64,000 bases of DNA from CAKZML01 sp963823435 (GTDB lineage: Bacteria > Pseudomonadota > Gammaproteobacteria > Steroidobacterales > BM003), in NCBI GenBank assembly GCA_963823435.1, contig CAWGLN010000001.1:1550001-1614000 (forward strand), in the 5' to 3' direction. Of the stretch, positions 39,957 to 48,896 are shown in pieces (the first letter of the stretch is position 1; each line of letters starts with the position of its first letter). A model generated the notes under the pieces. The model searched no databases, was not told the origin of the DNA, and worked only from the letters and a program-made list of their open reading frames with translations. Made by a program: the position numbers and the translations under genes.

Positions 39957-39987
39957 GGCGGTCCCACGTGGGTCCGCCTCAATTTTT
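39957..39987 (+). terminator. Intrinsic terminator after methyltransferase 1
   Basis: The arms GGCGG-T-CCCAC and GTGGG-T-CCGCC (39957-39978) form a near-perfect hairpin with one T:T mismatch, followed by TCAATTTTT. It lies 6 bp after the stop, so part of the transcript should end before the second mttB-like gene. Confidence 0.7.
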
Positions 39988-39994
39988 AACCAAA

Positions 39995-40050
39995 GGAACC
40001 TCTGATTTTTTAGCTGCAAGATACGAGTTCATGAATAGATCAGAGGCTCC
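39995..40050. mobile_element. MITE-like element, short (internally deleted) copy, 56 bp
   Basis: Read on the - strand it starts GGAGCCTCTGATCTATTC, continues ATGAACTCGTATCTTGC, and ends ATCAGAGGTTCC. The first 43 bases match the left end of the 159-bp element at 20953-21111 with only a few differences; the middle is missing. It lies between the two mttB-like genes, 20 bp before the second ATG, and may affect that gene's leader RNA. Confidence 0.85.
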
Positions 40051-40070
40051 CAAACATACAGAGACCTACC

Positions 40071-41588
40071 ATGCGCCCTAGACTGAAAATACTGGACGAT
40101 GCGCTGAAAGCGCGAATTATTACCGAAGCCAAGCAAATACTGGCCGAGGTCGGTATGGAGATACGCGGCCCGGGGATGCGCCAACGATTGCTGGATCATG
40201 GTTTGAAAACCGACGCCAGCGGCGAACGTATCCTGTTCCCGGCAGAGGTCGTGGAAAAGGCCATCGAGACCTGCCCCAAGTCCTTCACACTGTTTGATCG
40301 CGATGGCAATCCCCACGCCGACATCGGTGGTGACAGGGTGCACTTCGTGCCCGGCTCCAGTGGACTGAAGATCCTGGACCATCGCAGTGGCGAATTGCGT
40401 CTTGCCAATTCCACCGACTTCGTGGAGTACGTGCGTCTGTGCGATGGGCTGAAAAACATTGCCTACCTGGCAACGGCTTTCTCCACCAACAAGGATATCG
40501 AACCACAGGTCTCGGATGCCTGGCGTCTGTACATGTGTCTGACCAATTCGAAGAAACCGATAGTCTCCGGTTCGTTCACCGAGCACGGCGTGGGCCGTAT
40601 GGTTGAGATGATGCAGTTGTTCCGCAAGGACAGGGAAGATCTGATCAAGCACCCGATGTCGATTTTCACCATCACCGCTACCGGCAACTTTCGCTACAGC
40701 GAGGATTCTTGCCAGAACATGATTGATTGCGTCGAGGCGGGCATCCCTGTCGAGGTTGTGCCGGTCACGCTTATGGGCCTGATTGCCCCGGTTACCCAGG
40801 TGGGTGCGACGGTGTTTCATACCGTGGACACCCTGTGCGGCCTGACCATGGCCCAGATTGTCAAACCGGGTGCGCCAGTGATATTCGGTGGTGCCCCGGC
40901 GACCTTCCACATGAAGGCAGCCAGTTCTCCCATGGCGGCTATCGAGGCCTTGCACCTGGATGTGGCCTACGTGGAAGTGGCCAAGTCCCTGGGACTGCCT
41001 ACCCAGTCCTATATGGCGCTCAGCGATGCCAAGGTGCTGGATGCACAGGGCGGAGCCGAAACGTTTGGTAGCGCCTTGCTGGCGGCACTGGCCGGGGTGA
41101 ATTCCGTGTCAGGTCCCGGCATGCTGGATTTTGTACTGACCTTCAGCCTGGCCAAGCTCGTGTTCGATGACGAGATGTGCGCCCAGGCCCTGCACTTCGT
41201 GCGAGAAACAAAGGTCATGGGTGATTTACCCACCATCGACCTGGCCAGGGAAGTCATTCGGGAAGATCACCTGATCACCTCCCCACACACACTGGAGTAC
41301 TGGCCCGGGGAATTACACCTGACCAGTCCGGTCATCGATCGCAGCAATCGGGAAGCGAATTTCCAGCCCGGGGCGAGTGCCTTGTACGAGCGTGCCTGTG
41401 CGGAGGTGGACCGTCGCCTGACCCAGTACCAGCCTATTGAAACCGATGCGGCAACGGATGCCGAGATGCGGCGTATCATTCTGGCCGGGATGGAGAAGCA
41501 GACCAGTCTGCCTGACCTGCCCGCCGCTGTTGTACCTGCGGCTGAGGCAGAAACCGGTCATCGGCGTCGCCGCCGGCGCAAGAGCTAG
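40071..41588 (+). CDS. MttB-superfamily corrinoid methyltransferase 2 (no pyrrolysine), poly-Arg tail
   Basis: A second MttB-type enzyme, 505 residues, clearly diverged from the first. It has LDDALKARIITEAKQILAEV, HFVPGSSGLKILDHRSGELR, VVPVTLMGLIAPVTQVGATV and VKPGAPVIFGGAPATFHMKA, with no internal TAG. The C-terminus is unusual: after a Pro/Ala-rich linker it ends GHRRRRRRKS, and similar Arg runs end two other proteins of this cluster. The gene starts 120 bp after the first mttB-like stop, beyond a terminator hairpin and a MITE remnant, so its expression may be separate. Two different MttB paralogues next to each other suggest two substrates or a mixed complex; this is inferred. Confidence 0.92.
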   Translation: MRPRLKILDDALKARIITEAKQILAEVGMEIRGPGMRQRLLDHGLKTDASGERILFPAEVVEKAIETCPKSFTLFDRDGNPHADIGGDRVHFVPGSSGLKILDHRSGELRLANSTDFVEYVRLCDGLKNIAYLATAFSTNKDIEPQVSDAWRLYMCLTNSKKPIVSGSFTEHGVGRMVEMMQLFRKDREDLIKHPMSIFTITATGNFRYSEDSCQNMIDCVEAGIPVEVVPVTLMGLIAPVTQVGATVFHTVDTLCGLTMAQIVKPGAPVIFGGAPATFHMKAASSPMAAIEALHLDVAYVEVAKSLGLPTQSYMALSDAKVLDAQGGAETFGSALLAALAGVNSVSGPGMLDFVLTFSLAKLVFDDEMCAQALHFVRETKVMGDLPTIDLAREVIREDHLITSPHTLEYWPGELHLTSPVIDRSNREANFQPGASALYERACAEVDRRLTQYQPIETDAATDAEMRRIILAGMEKQTSLPDLPAAVVPAAEAETGHRRRRRRKS

Positions 41589-41690
41589 CAGCTGGCGGTA
41601 CCGCCGGGGTAGAGGTCATCGGGTCACCAAGCCGGGCGTGGCAAGACCGTATCGGGTATTCTTGCCCGACCTGAACATGCGAGTAAGCAC

Positions 41691-42929
41691 ATGCAGTCAC
41701 CCTTAATCACCGATGACGCGATAGTCCTTGGACTACTTGTCGCTATCCTGGGAGTGGTTTTCTACACCCGGAGCCTTGGCGGTCGTTGGACGAAGTTCTA
41801 TACCTTCGTACCGGCGATACTGCTGTGTTACTTGCTGCCTTCGCTACTGAACAGTTTCGGTGTGATCTCCAGCAGCGAGTCGAATCTCTGGCCGATAGCG
41901 AAAGACTACTTCCTGCCGGCCTGCCTGGTACTGATGACACTCAGTATCGACCTCAAGGCGATTCTCGGTCTTGGTTCCAAGGCGCTGGTCATGTTCTTTA
42001 CGGCCACCGTCGGGATTGTGCTGGGTGGCCCATTCGCGATCCTGGTTGTTTCACTGTTCAGTCCCGAAACCGTGGGGGGCGAGGGCATCAATGCGGTATG
42101 GCGTGGTTTCGCAACGCTCGCCGGCAGCTGGATCGGAGGCGGGGCCAACCAGACCGCGATGCTGGAGGTGTACGGCTACAATCCCGATCGATACGCGGCG
42201 ATGGTGGCCATCGATATTGTTGTCGCCAATATCTGGATGATTTTTTTGCTCTACGGTGCTGGAAATCCCGAGCCTATTGACAGGTGGCTCAAGGCTGACA
42301 CCTCGGCGATAGACAAGCTGAAAGACACCATGGCCCGCTATACGGCCGAGACCGAGAGGACCAGCAGCCTGGTCGATTTCATGATGATTACCGCGGTCGC
42401 CTTCGGATCGGTCGGCGTCTCTCACCTGGTCGCCGGCATCGCCTCGTCCCTGGCGGGGGATGTCGAGGTGTTGAAAGACTCCATCCTGGCAAGTGAATTC
42501 TTTTGGGTCGTGGTGACGGCAACCACCATTGGTATGGCGCTCAGTTTCACGAAATTCAGAAACCTTGAGGGTGGCGGGGCGTCGAAGATTGGCAGTGTGT
42601 TCATTTTCCTGCTGGTCGCGATCATTGGAACAAGAATGGATGTATTCCAGCTCGCAGACGCGCCGCTGCTGTTCCTGGTCGGGATAATCTGGATGTTGTT
42701 CCACGTGACCCTGTTGATCATGGTGGCCAAATATATCCGCGCGCCCTTCTTTTTTGTTGCTGTTGGCAGCAAGGCAAATGTGGGCGGGGCGGCGTCGGCC
42801 CCGGTAATCGCGGCGGCATTTCATCCGTCGCTGGCCCCGGTCGGCGTGCTGCTCGCGGTATTGGGTTATGCGCTGGGCACCTACGGCGCCATCCTGAGCG
42901 CCGAGCTTATGCAGCTTGTGGCGCCCTAA
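41691..42929 (+). CDS. DUF819 family integral membrane protein (YjcL-like)
   Basis: A 412-residue inner-membrane protein with about ten to twelve helices, of the DUF819 family. Recognisable parts are AILLCYLLPSLLNSFGVISS, the glycine-rich re-entrant motif TLAGSWIGGGANQTAMLEVY, and the matching C-terminal half VGSKANVGGAASAPVIAAAF, giving the inverted-repeat look of a secondary transporter. Family substrates are not established in general. Its place between the methyltransferases and lysC-lysA makes uptake of the methylated substrate, or export of its product, a reasonable guess only. The ATG at 41691 begins exactly at the family start. Confidence 0.88.
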   Translation: MQSPLITDDAIVLGLLVAILGVVFYTRSLGGRWTKFYTFVPAILLCYLLPSLLNSFGVISSSESNLWPIAKDYFLPACLVLMTLSIDLKAILGLGSKALVMFFTATVGIVLGGPFAILVVSLFSPETVGGEGINAVWRGFATLAGSWIGGGANQTAMLEVYGYNPDRYAAMVAIDIVVANIWMIFLLYGAGNPEPIDRWLKADTSAIDKLKDTMARYTAETERTSSLVDFMMITAVAFGSVGVSHLVAGIASSLAGDVEVLKDSILASEFFWVVVTATTIGMALSFTKFRNLEGGGASKIGSVFIFLLVAIIGTRMDVFQLADAPLLFLVGIIWMLFHVTLLIMVAKYIRAPFFFVAVGSKANVGGAASAPVIAAAFHPSLAPVGVLLAVLGYALGTYGAILSAELMQLVAP

Positions 42930-43136
42930 GCTACAGATTAGGGATTGAATTCGAAGACGTTCTCACGGATGGCGTACACGCAGCCACGACTATTCCCATG
43001 CCTTACCCACCGGATGAACCTGACCTGCCCGCCAGGCGGGCGGGTGCGCCGGGTTCGCTATTTCGTGACACGGTGATCGACGTATGTTTATGCGTGCCGG
43101 TTGACGTGACCCATACGAGTCTATAAGTTCAGACGC

Positions 43137-43208
43137 ATGAGTATTACCAGCCGCAAGATGACGAATAGCAAACCGGGAGCCCGTGGGTTGTTTGTGCCTA
43201 TGCGCTAA
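43137..43208 (+). CDS. Possible 23-residue leader peptide upstream of lysC-lysA
   Basis: An ORF starting MSITSRKMTNSKPGARG ends with a TAA 24 bp before a strong intrinsic terminator, which itself lies 20 bp before the aspartokinase ATG. That is the layout of a transcription attenuator. No clear ribosome site precedes it and only two lysines are present, so it is a candidate. The rest of the 354-bp gap (42930-43283) holds a CCCGCC-A-GGCGGG inverted repeat at 43028-43040 that could compete for the terminator arms. Confidence 0.35.
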   Translation: MSITSRKMTNSKPGARGLFVPMR

Positions 43209-43232
43209 GTCGTTTTCAGTCACGCTCAAATA

Positions 43233-43264
43233 AACCCGCCGCGGACCTCCCGGCGGGTTTTTTT
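43233..43264 (+). terminator. Strong intrinsic terminator just upstream of lysC-lysA
   Basis: The arms AACCCGCC (43233-43240) and GGCGGGTT (43252-43259), with an 11-nt loop, run into seven Ts. It is either the end of the DUF819 transcript or an attenuator for the lysine-pathway gene, whose ATG is at 43284. Confidence 0.85.
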
Positions 43265-43283
43265 ATGGGGAGAATATAAGGTT

Positions 43284-45911
43284 ATGGATAAGCTGCAGCA
43301 CGACGGTTTTGGTACCCGGATGGTCGCCACCGCCTTTCCGCAATCACCGTTTGTGGTTATGAAGTTCGGCGGTTCCAGCGTGTCCTCGGTGGAAAGCTGG
43401 AAATCCATTGCCGGGTTGCTGAGGCTGAGGCTGGCGGAGGGTCTGAAGCCAGTGCTGGTCCACTCCGCGCTGGCCGGGGTCTCCAATGCCTTGCAGGCCC
43501 TGCCGCAAAGCGCTTCGCAGACTGACGGGGACAGGCAGGTGGCGGCTATCAGGCAGCAACACCAAAGCCTGGCCTGCGAGCTTGGTGTGGATCCTGGCGT
43601 ATGCGATATCCATTTTGACAGGCTGCAGCAGCTGCTTGAGAAGGTACGACTGGAGGGCGAAGCCGGCCCCGGGGTACTTGCCTGCATCATGGCCACCGGA
43701 GAGCTGGCGGCAACCAGCCTTGGTGCTGCCTACCTGCGGCAGCAGGCATTGCCTGTCAGCTGGCGTGATGCCAGGGACTTGTTACTCAGCGAAAGCCTGC
43801 CGAACCAGAGTGAAAGGGCGGCGTATCTTTCAGCCAGCTGTGATTTCGATGCAGACCCTGCCCTGCAGGCAGAACTGTCGGGCCTGGACGGGCTTGTCCT
43901 GACCCAGGGTTTTATCGCGAAAAATGCGGCAGGTGACACGGTGCTGCTGGGTCGGGGCGGGTCCGATACCTCGGCATCCTACCTGGCCGCGAAGCTGAGC
44001 GCCCTCAGGCTGGAAATCTGGACCGACGTGCCGGGCTTTTTCAGTTCCGATCCCCAGCTTGTGCCCTCGGCCCGCTTGCTGCGAAGACTGCATTATCGGG
44101 AGGCGCAGGAGATTGCTTCGGCCGGCGGCGGAGTCCTGCATCCCCGCAGCATCTCACCGGTCAGACGTTTCGCGATTCCGTTGTTTATAAAGTGTGCGGC
44201 GCGACCGGACTGGGAAGGCACGCTGGTGTCCGAAGCCGCGGGCGAGGACAGGCCGGGTATCAAGGCGATCTCACGCAGGACCGGGATCACCCTGGTCTCC
44301 ATGGAGTCCATCGACATGTGGCACCAGGTGGGATTTCTGGCCGAAGCCTTCGACCGCTTTCGCACCCATGGCATATCGGTGGATTTGATTTCGACATCCG
44401 AAAGCAATGTGACCGTGTCGATCGATATGCTGGCCAATGCTTCTGACCGTCCGGCGATAGACGCGCTGGCGTGTGACCTGGAGCCGCTGTGCAAGGTGAC
44501 CATTATCGAGGATTGCACGGCCGTCACGCTGGTGGGCTCAAGGATAAGAACCATCCTGCACGAGCTCGGACCCGCGCTGGAGGTATTTGAGGAGCAGAAA
44601 GTACACCTGGTGACCCAGGCGTCTAACGATCTGAACCTGACTTTCGTGGTTGACGGCGACGATGCCTACAGGCTGGTCAAGAAGTTGCACGGCCTACTGA
44701 TCAATTCCCGCGTTCGGGACAGTGTATTTGGCCCGACCTGGGAGCAGCTGCGACAACCGCCTGCGATGCCGGTACGCCCGGCGGTAGCCTGGTGGGTAAG
44801 CAGGCGCTCTGAATTGTTGAAGATTGCCGGGCAACATGAGTCAGCCTATGTGTATGAACGTGAAAGCGTGCGCACAGCCTTGCGGGCATTGCTGGCCTTG
44901 CGCTCGGTGGATGCTGTGTTTTATGCAATGAAAGCCAACGCCCACCCGGAGATCCTCAAGATTATCGAAACACAAGGGGCGAATTTCGAATGTGTGTCGC
45001 CCGGTGAAATAAGACGATTGCGTGAGAATTTCCCGGGGCTTGCATCAAGGCGAATTCTGTTTACCCCGAATTTTGCGCCGCGCCACGAATATGCCTGGGC
45101 CCTGGATCAAGGTGTATGGGTCACGCTGGATAACCTGTATCCACTGCGGCATTGGCCCGAGTTGTTTCGGGACCAGGAAATATTTGTACGCGTGGACCCG
45201 GGGCAGGGCAGGGGGCACCACGAGCACGTCAAGACCGCCGGTGCCCATTCCAAGTTTGGCATTCCCCTGTTTGAGATGGATGAGCTGGAGCGACTTGCCA
45301 ACGCAGCGGGCGCCCGTATTGTCGGGCTGCACGCCCATATAGGCAGCGGTATCCTGACCCCCGATAACTGGCGCCAGACCGGGGAACAACTGGCGAGGCT
45401 TTGCGGTCAGTTTGCCGACGTACGATTCATGGATCTTGGCGGTGGGTTGGGTGTGCCGGAAAAGTCAGGAGAACAGCCCCTGGATCTGGGCGGACTGGAT
45501 GCGGCAATCGCGCAGGTGAAAGCGCACATCGGCAGCATCGAGCTTTGGCTTGAGCCCGGCCGCTTCCTGGTTGCCCAGGCTGGGGTATTGCTGGCTCACG
45601 TGACGCAAACCAAGGGCAAGGGTGATACAAGTTATATCGGTGTGACTACCGGTATGAACTCCCTGATTCGACCGGCTTTGTATGGTGCCTATCATGAGAT
45701 CGTCAATTTAACGCGATTGGACGACAGACCCTCTGCGCTTGCGACCGTGGTTGGGCCGATTTGCGAAAGCGGCGATCGTCTCGGGTCGGATCGTCTGCTG
45801 CCACCAAGCCATGAAGGAGATGTGTTGGCGATTGCCAATGCGGGGGCCTATGGCTACGTCATGAGCTCACATTACAATCTGCGTGACCCGGCAGTGGAGG
45901 TGCTGATCTAG
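43284..45911 (+). CDS. lysAC: Bifunctional aspartate kinase / diaminopimelate decarboxylase
   Basis: An 875-residue fusion catalysing the first and last steps of lysine synthesis. Residues about 25-300 are the aspartokinase domain: VVMKFGGSSVSSVESW, GRGGSDTSASYLAAKL, and EIWTDVPGFFSSDPQLVPSA. ACT regulatory domains follow (about 315-475; TLVSMESIDMWHQVGFLAEA, STSESNVTVSIDM). Residues about 500-875 are the decarboxylase: PLP lysine in FYAMKANAHPEIL, substrate His/Gly region AHIGSGILTPDNW, EPGRFLV, and the C-terminal GPICESGDRL and NAGAYGYVMSSHYN. Such fusions are known in Xanthomonas, Xylella and some other gammaproteobacteria. It is complete with no frameshift. Control by lysine through the ACT domains, and perhaps by attenuation upstream, is likely. 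Confidence 0.95.
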   Translation: MDKLQHDGFGTRMVATAFPQSPFVVMKFGGSSVSSVESWKSIAGLLRLRLAEGLKPVLVHSALAGVSNALQALPQSASQTDGDRQVAAIRQQHQSLACELGVDPGVCDIHFDRLQQLLEKVRLEGEAGPGVLACIMATGELAATSLGAAYLRQQALPVSWRDARDLLLSESLPNQSERAAYLSASCDFDADPALQAELSGLDGLVLTQGFIAKNAAGDTVLLGRGGSDTSASYLAAKLSALRLEIWTDVPGFFSSDPQLVPSARLLRRLHYREAQEIASAGGGVLHPRSISPVRRFAIPLFIKCAARPDWEGTLVSEAAGEDRPGIKAISRRTGITLVSMESIDMWHQVGFLAEAFDRFRTHGISVDLISTSESNVTVSIDMLANASDRPAIDALACDLEPLCKVTIIEDCTAVTLVGSRIRTILHELGPALEVFEEQKVHLVTQASNDLNLTFVVDGDDAYRLVKKLHGLLINSRVRDSVFGPTWEQLRQPPAMPVRPAVAWWVSRRSELLKIAGQHESAYVYERESVRTALRALLALRSVDAVFYAMKANAHPEILKIIETQGANFECVSPGEIRRLRENFPGLASRRILFTPNFAPRHEYAWALDQGVWVTLDNLYPLRHWPELFRDQEIFVRVDPGQGRGHHEHVKTAGAHSKFGIPLFEMDELERLANAAGARIVGLHAHIGSGILTPDNWRQTGEQLARLCGQFADVRFMDLGGGLGVPEKSGEQPLDLGGLDAAIAQVKAHIGSIELWLEPGRFLVAQAGVLLAHVTQTKGKGDTSYIGVTTGMNSLIRPALYGAYHEIVNLTRLDDRPSALATVVGPICESGDRLGSDRLLPPSHEGDVLAIANAGAYGYVMSSHYNLRDPAVEVLI

Positions 45912-45932
45912 GGCCGAAATCGCAAGACCTGG

Positions 45933-47960
45933 TTATTGCGTATCCGGCGCCCGCTGCCGGCGCCGACGCCTGCCGCTTTTTTCGGCCGTATCCGCCTCGC
46001 TGCTCTCGGGCAGCACCACCTGTTGTCGCAGCAAGGGGAAGCTGTCCACCCGGTTGGGAATGGCCAGCGCATTCACGAAGTGTTCCTGGAAATTGGCCGC
46101 GACTGCCGTCTCGACCTTTTCCACCCGGCGCACCAACGCGCTGATCTCGTCACGTGAAGCTCGATTGAGCAGGGCGATACGTGCGCCCGTGCCGGCGGCG
46201 TTACCCGCGGAAGATACTTGCGTCAGGTCGCAGTCCGGGATCATGCCCAGCACCATGGCGTACTTCACGTCGATGTGATTGCCAAAGGCACCCGCGAGTC
46301 GAATGCGGTCCACCTTGTCCGTACCAAAGCGCTCCATCAGCAGGCGGGCCCCTGCATACAGGGCAGCCTTGGCCAGCTGAATTGCCCGTATGTCGTTCTG
46401 GGTAATGCATACCCCGGGTTCACCCTCGTACAGGGTGTAGCTGAAGGTGCGTTCCTCGGCCTTGACCCGTGGACTGCGTGCGACACAGTCGCCGTTGACG
46501 ACACCGTCCCGGCTGATAACTCCGGCCAGCAGCATCTCGGCTACAGCCTCGATGATGCCCGAGCCGCAGATGCCGGTGACGCCGGTTGCGTCGATGACGT
46601 CTTCGAACCCAGGTTCATTCGACCACAATTCGCTGCCGATGATCCGGAAGCGCGGCTCCAGGGTGTCCGGGTCGATACGTACACGTTCGATAGCCCCGGG
46701 TGCAGCGCGTTGACCGGAACTGATCTGGGCGCCCTCAAAGGCGGGACCGGTGGGGCTTGATGCCGCCAGCAGACGCTCGCGATTTCCGAGTACTATTTCT
46801 GCATTGGTGCCCACATCGACAATCAGGGTGATGTCGTCCCTCAGGTGGGGTGCCTCGGCCAGGATCACGGCGGCAGTGTCTGCGCCCACATGGCCGGCGA
46901 TGCAGGGCAGGGCGTAAATATGCCCACCCGGATGAATCGTCAACTGCATTTCTTCTGCGCGCAGGCTGGCCGCACCGTCGGTCGCCAGGGCGAAGGGCGC
47001 AACACCCAGGTTGACCGGGTCTATGCCCAGGGCCAGGTGGTGCATGACCGGATTACCGACCAGGGTGATTTCCAGCACGTCCTCGGGAGCCAGTTGTGCT
47101 TGTTCTGTCACCTGCCCGATAAGGTCGTTGATTGCCTCACGCACCGCGGCGGTGAGCTGGGTTGCGCCATGTTCATTTTGCATGCAAAACGACACCCGGC
47201 TCATCAGGTCTTCGCCGAAGCGGATTTGCGGGTTCATCATGCCGGCGCTGGACAGCACCTCGCCATCAGTAAGGTCGCATAAATGGGCCGCGATGGTGGT
47301 GGAGCCTATGTCCAGGGCTATGCCATGCACACGTTCCCTGAACCCCGGCCAGACACCGACGATACGGCTGGCTCGACGCACCGCCACGGTGACCTGCCAC
47401 TTGCCCTCACGCAGGGTTTGCTGCAGACCCTGCAATACGTGCAGATCACAGACCAGGTCACGCAGGTCCCATTCCCTGGCCAGCGCTTCAAGCAATCGCT
47501 GCAAGTCTCCGGTAGGGTTTTCCATGTCCGGCTGTTCCACCTCTACCAGGCACAGGTGGATCACCGGATCAAGTTCGATATCGCGGACCTCGTGGGCCTT
47601 GCGCACCACCTGGTGATGGACCTGGCTGCTGGCGGGTACGTCCACCACGACATCGTCCAGTATCTGCGCCTGGCAACTCAGACGTCGGTCGGTCTTCAGG
47701 TTTTTGACGCGCGCATAACGCTTTTCGACTTCGCTCACACCGCTCAGGCTGTCGGCGCTTGAGCTGACACCGAACTTGGCGAACTCTCCTTCGGAGACCA
47801 GTACCTGGCAGCGTCCGCAGATGGCACGCCCGCCGCACACCGAATCCACATCCACACCCAACTGCCTGGCTGCGAGCAACACGGGTGTTCCGATGGGAAA
47901 CCGACCGCGCTTGCCCGAGGGGGTGAAAATGATCAGTGCGTCCTGGGGATGTTCACTCAT
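45933..47960 (-). CDS. Corrinoid activation protein: [2Fe-2S] plus ASKHA (DUF4445, RamA/RACo-like), poly-Arg tail
   Basis: A 675-residue reductive activator that uses ATP to return inactive Co(II) corrinoid to Co(I) on a methyltransfer corrinoid protein. The N-terminal ferredoxin-type [2Fe-2S] domain has Cys42, Cys48, Cys51 (CGGRAICGRC) and Cys96. A linker (about 110-205) leads into the actin-like ATPase: HGIALDIGSTTIAAHLCDLT, GNPVMHHLALGI, IVDVGTNAEIVLGNRERLLA, ATGVTGICGSGIIEAVAEML and IRLAGAFGNHIDVKYAMVLG. It ends in a basic run (SGRRRRRQRAPDTQ), like two other proteins of the cluster. Last gene of the - strand run and 22 bp from the convergent lysAC stop. Its partner should be the corrinoid protein at 49.8-50.5 kb. 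Confidence 0.92.
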   Translation of the reverse strand: MSEHPQDALIIFTPSGKRGRFPIGTPVLLAARQLGVDVDSVCGGRAICGRCQVLVSEGEFAKFGVSSSADSLSGVSEVEKRYARVKNLKTDRRLSCQAQILDDVVVDVPASSQVHHQVVRKAHEVRDIELDPVIHLCLVEVEQPDMENPTGDLQRLLEALAREWDLRDLVCDLHVLQGLQQTLREGKWQVTVAVRRASRIVGVWPGFRERVHGIALDIGSTTIAAHLCDLTDGEVLSSAGMMNPQIRFGEDLMSRVSFCMQNEHGATQLTAAVREAINDLIGQVTEQAQLAPEDVLEITLVGNPVMHHLALGIDPVNLGVAPFALATDGAASLRAEEMQLTIHPGGHIYALPCIAGHVGADTAAVILAEAPHLRDDITLIVDVGTNAEIVLGNRERLLAASSPTGPAFEGAQISSGQRAAPGAIERVRIDPDTLEPRFRIIGSELWSNEPGFEDVIDATGVTGICGSGIIEAVAEMLLAGVISRDGVVNGDCVARSPRVKAEERTFSYTLYEGEPGVCITQNDIRAIQLAKAALYAGARLLMERFGTDKVDRIRLAGAFGNHIDVKYAMVLGMIPDCDLTQVSSAGNAAGTGARIALLNRASRDEISALVRRVEKVETAVAANFQEHFVNALAIPNRVDSFPLLRQQVVLPESSEADTAEKSGRRRRRQRAPDTQ

Positions 47961-47974
47961 GTGAATACAGTACC

Positions 47975-48877
47975 CTATTGGCTCGAGGGACGGCGGCGCC
48001 TGCGTCTGCTGGCCCGCTCTGCACCCTGGGCGGTGGGTTCACGATAGCGTCTGAGCCAGGCGGCGCACTGGGGGTCATGGCCCATCATTACATCGGCGCC
48101 GCGCATGGCCATCATCATCTCGGCGTGCAGGGGATTGGTGATGGCGGAGGTCATGCCTGCGCCTATGGCCATACTCAGGAAGGCGCCATTCAAGCCCCCG
48201 CGGTTGGGCAGGCCAAAGCTGATATTCGAGGCGCCGCAGGTCGTGTTGACCTTGAGTTCCTCGCGCAAGCGACGAATCAATTCCATCACCTGGCGGCCGG
48301 CGGTATTGATGGCGCCTACCGGCATCACCAGTGGATCAACCACGACATCTGACGCGGGTATGCCGTAATCCATGGCCCGGTGGACGATCTTTTTGGCGAC
48401 CTCGAAGCGTACGTTGATGTCCTCGGAGATACCGGTGTCGTCATTGGAGATGGCCACCACGGCGGCACCGTATTTCTTCACCAGCGGTAACACCGCTTCC
48501 AGACGCTCTTCTTCTCCGGTGACCGAGTTGAGCAGGGCCTTGCCCTGGTAGGCGGCAAGGCCTGCCGCCAGTCCGTCAATCATGGACGAGTCTATGCACA
48601 GCGGAACGTCGGTGATGCTCTGGATCAGGCGAATGGCGCGGGCCAGGATGGCCGGTTCATCGGCCAGTGGTATGCCGGCGTTGACATCCAGCACATGCGC
48701 GCCTGCAGCCACCTGGGCCAGGGCATCTGCCTCCACCATGCTGAAGTCACCGGCCTTCATTTGGGCAGCGAGTTTCTTGCGCCCGGTTGGATTGATGCGT
48801 TCTCCGATAATGACGAAGGGTCGCTCGAAACCGATGATGACTTCGCGAGTTGCCGAACTGATTACTGTATCTGTCAT
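47975..48877 (-). CDS. Methyltetrahydrofolate:corrinoid methyltransferase (MtgA/AcsE-like), poly-Arg tail
   Basis: A 300-residue TIM-barrel pterin-binding enzyme that moves the methyl group between the corrinoid protein and tetrahydrofolate. The motifs are in order: GERINPTGRKKLA, VLDVNAG, PLCIDSS, ALLNSVTGE, VVAISNDDTGI, VVVDPLVMP and TTCGASNISFGLPNRGGLNG (the conserved Asn/Asp pterin contacts). It corresponds to MtgA of the Desulfitobacterium glycine-betaine pathway and AcsE. It ends ERASRRRRRRPSSQ, a six-arginine tail that the family does not need. It lies between the 'virulence factor' gene (20-bp gap) and the corrinoid activator (14-bp gap), clearly one operon. Confidence 0.92.
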   Translation of the reverse strand: MTDTVISSATREVIIGFERPFVIIGERINPTGRKKLAAQMKAGDFSMVEADALAQVAAGAHVLDVNAGIPLADEPAILARAIRLIQSITDVPLCIDSSMIDGLAAGLAAYQGKALLNSVTGEEERLEAVLPLVKKYGAAVVAISNDDTGISEDINVRFEVAKKIVHRAMDYGIPASDVVVDPLVMPVGAINTAGRQVMELIRRLREELKVNTTCGASNISFGLPNRGGLNGAFLSMAIGAGMTSAITNPLHAEMMMAMRGADVMMGHDPQCAAWLRRYREPTAQGAERASRRRRRRPSSQ

Positions 48878-48896
48878 GAGAGGGTCCTTCGGGCGA

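Noticed and set aside
40029..40955. Long antisense ORF of 308 codons opposite the second mttB-like gene
   Set aside because: It mirrors the codon usage of the real gene, has no family likeness and no ribosome site; a shadow frame.
38431..41588. Pyrrolysine-containing methyltransferases
   Set aside because: Both frames run without an internal TAG, and no pylT or pylSBCD genes are visible in the window.
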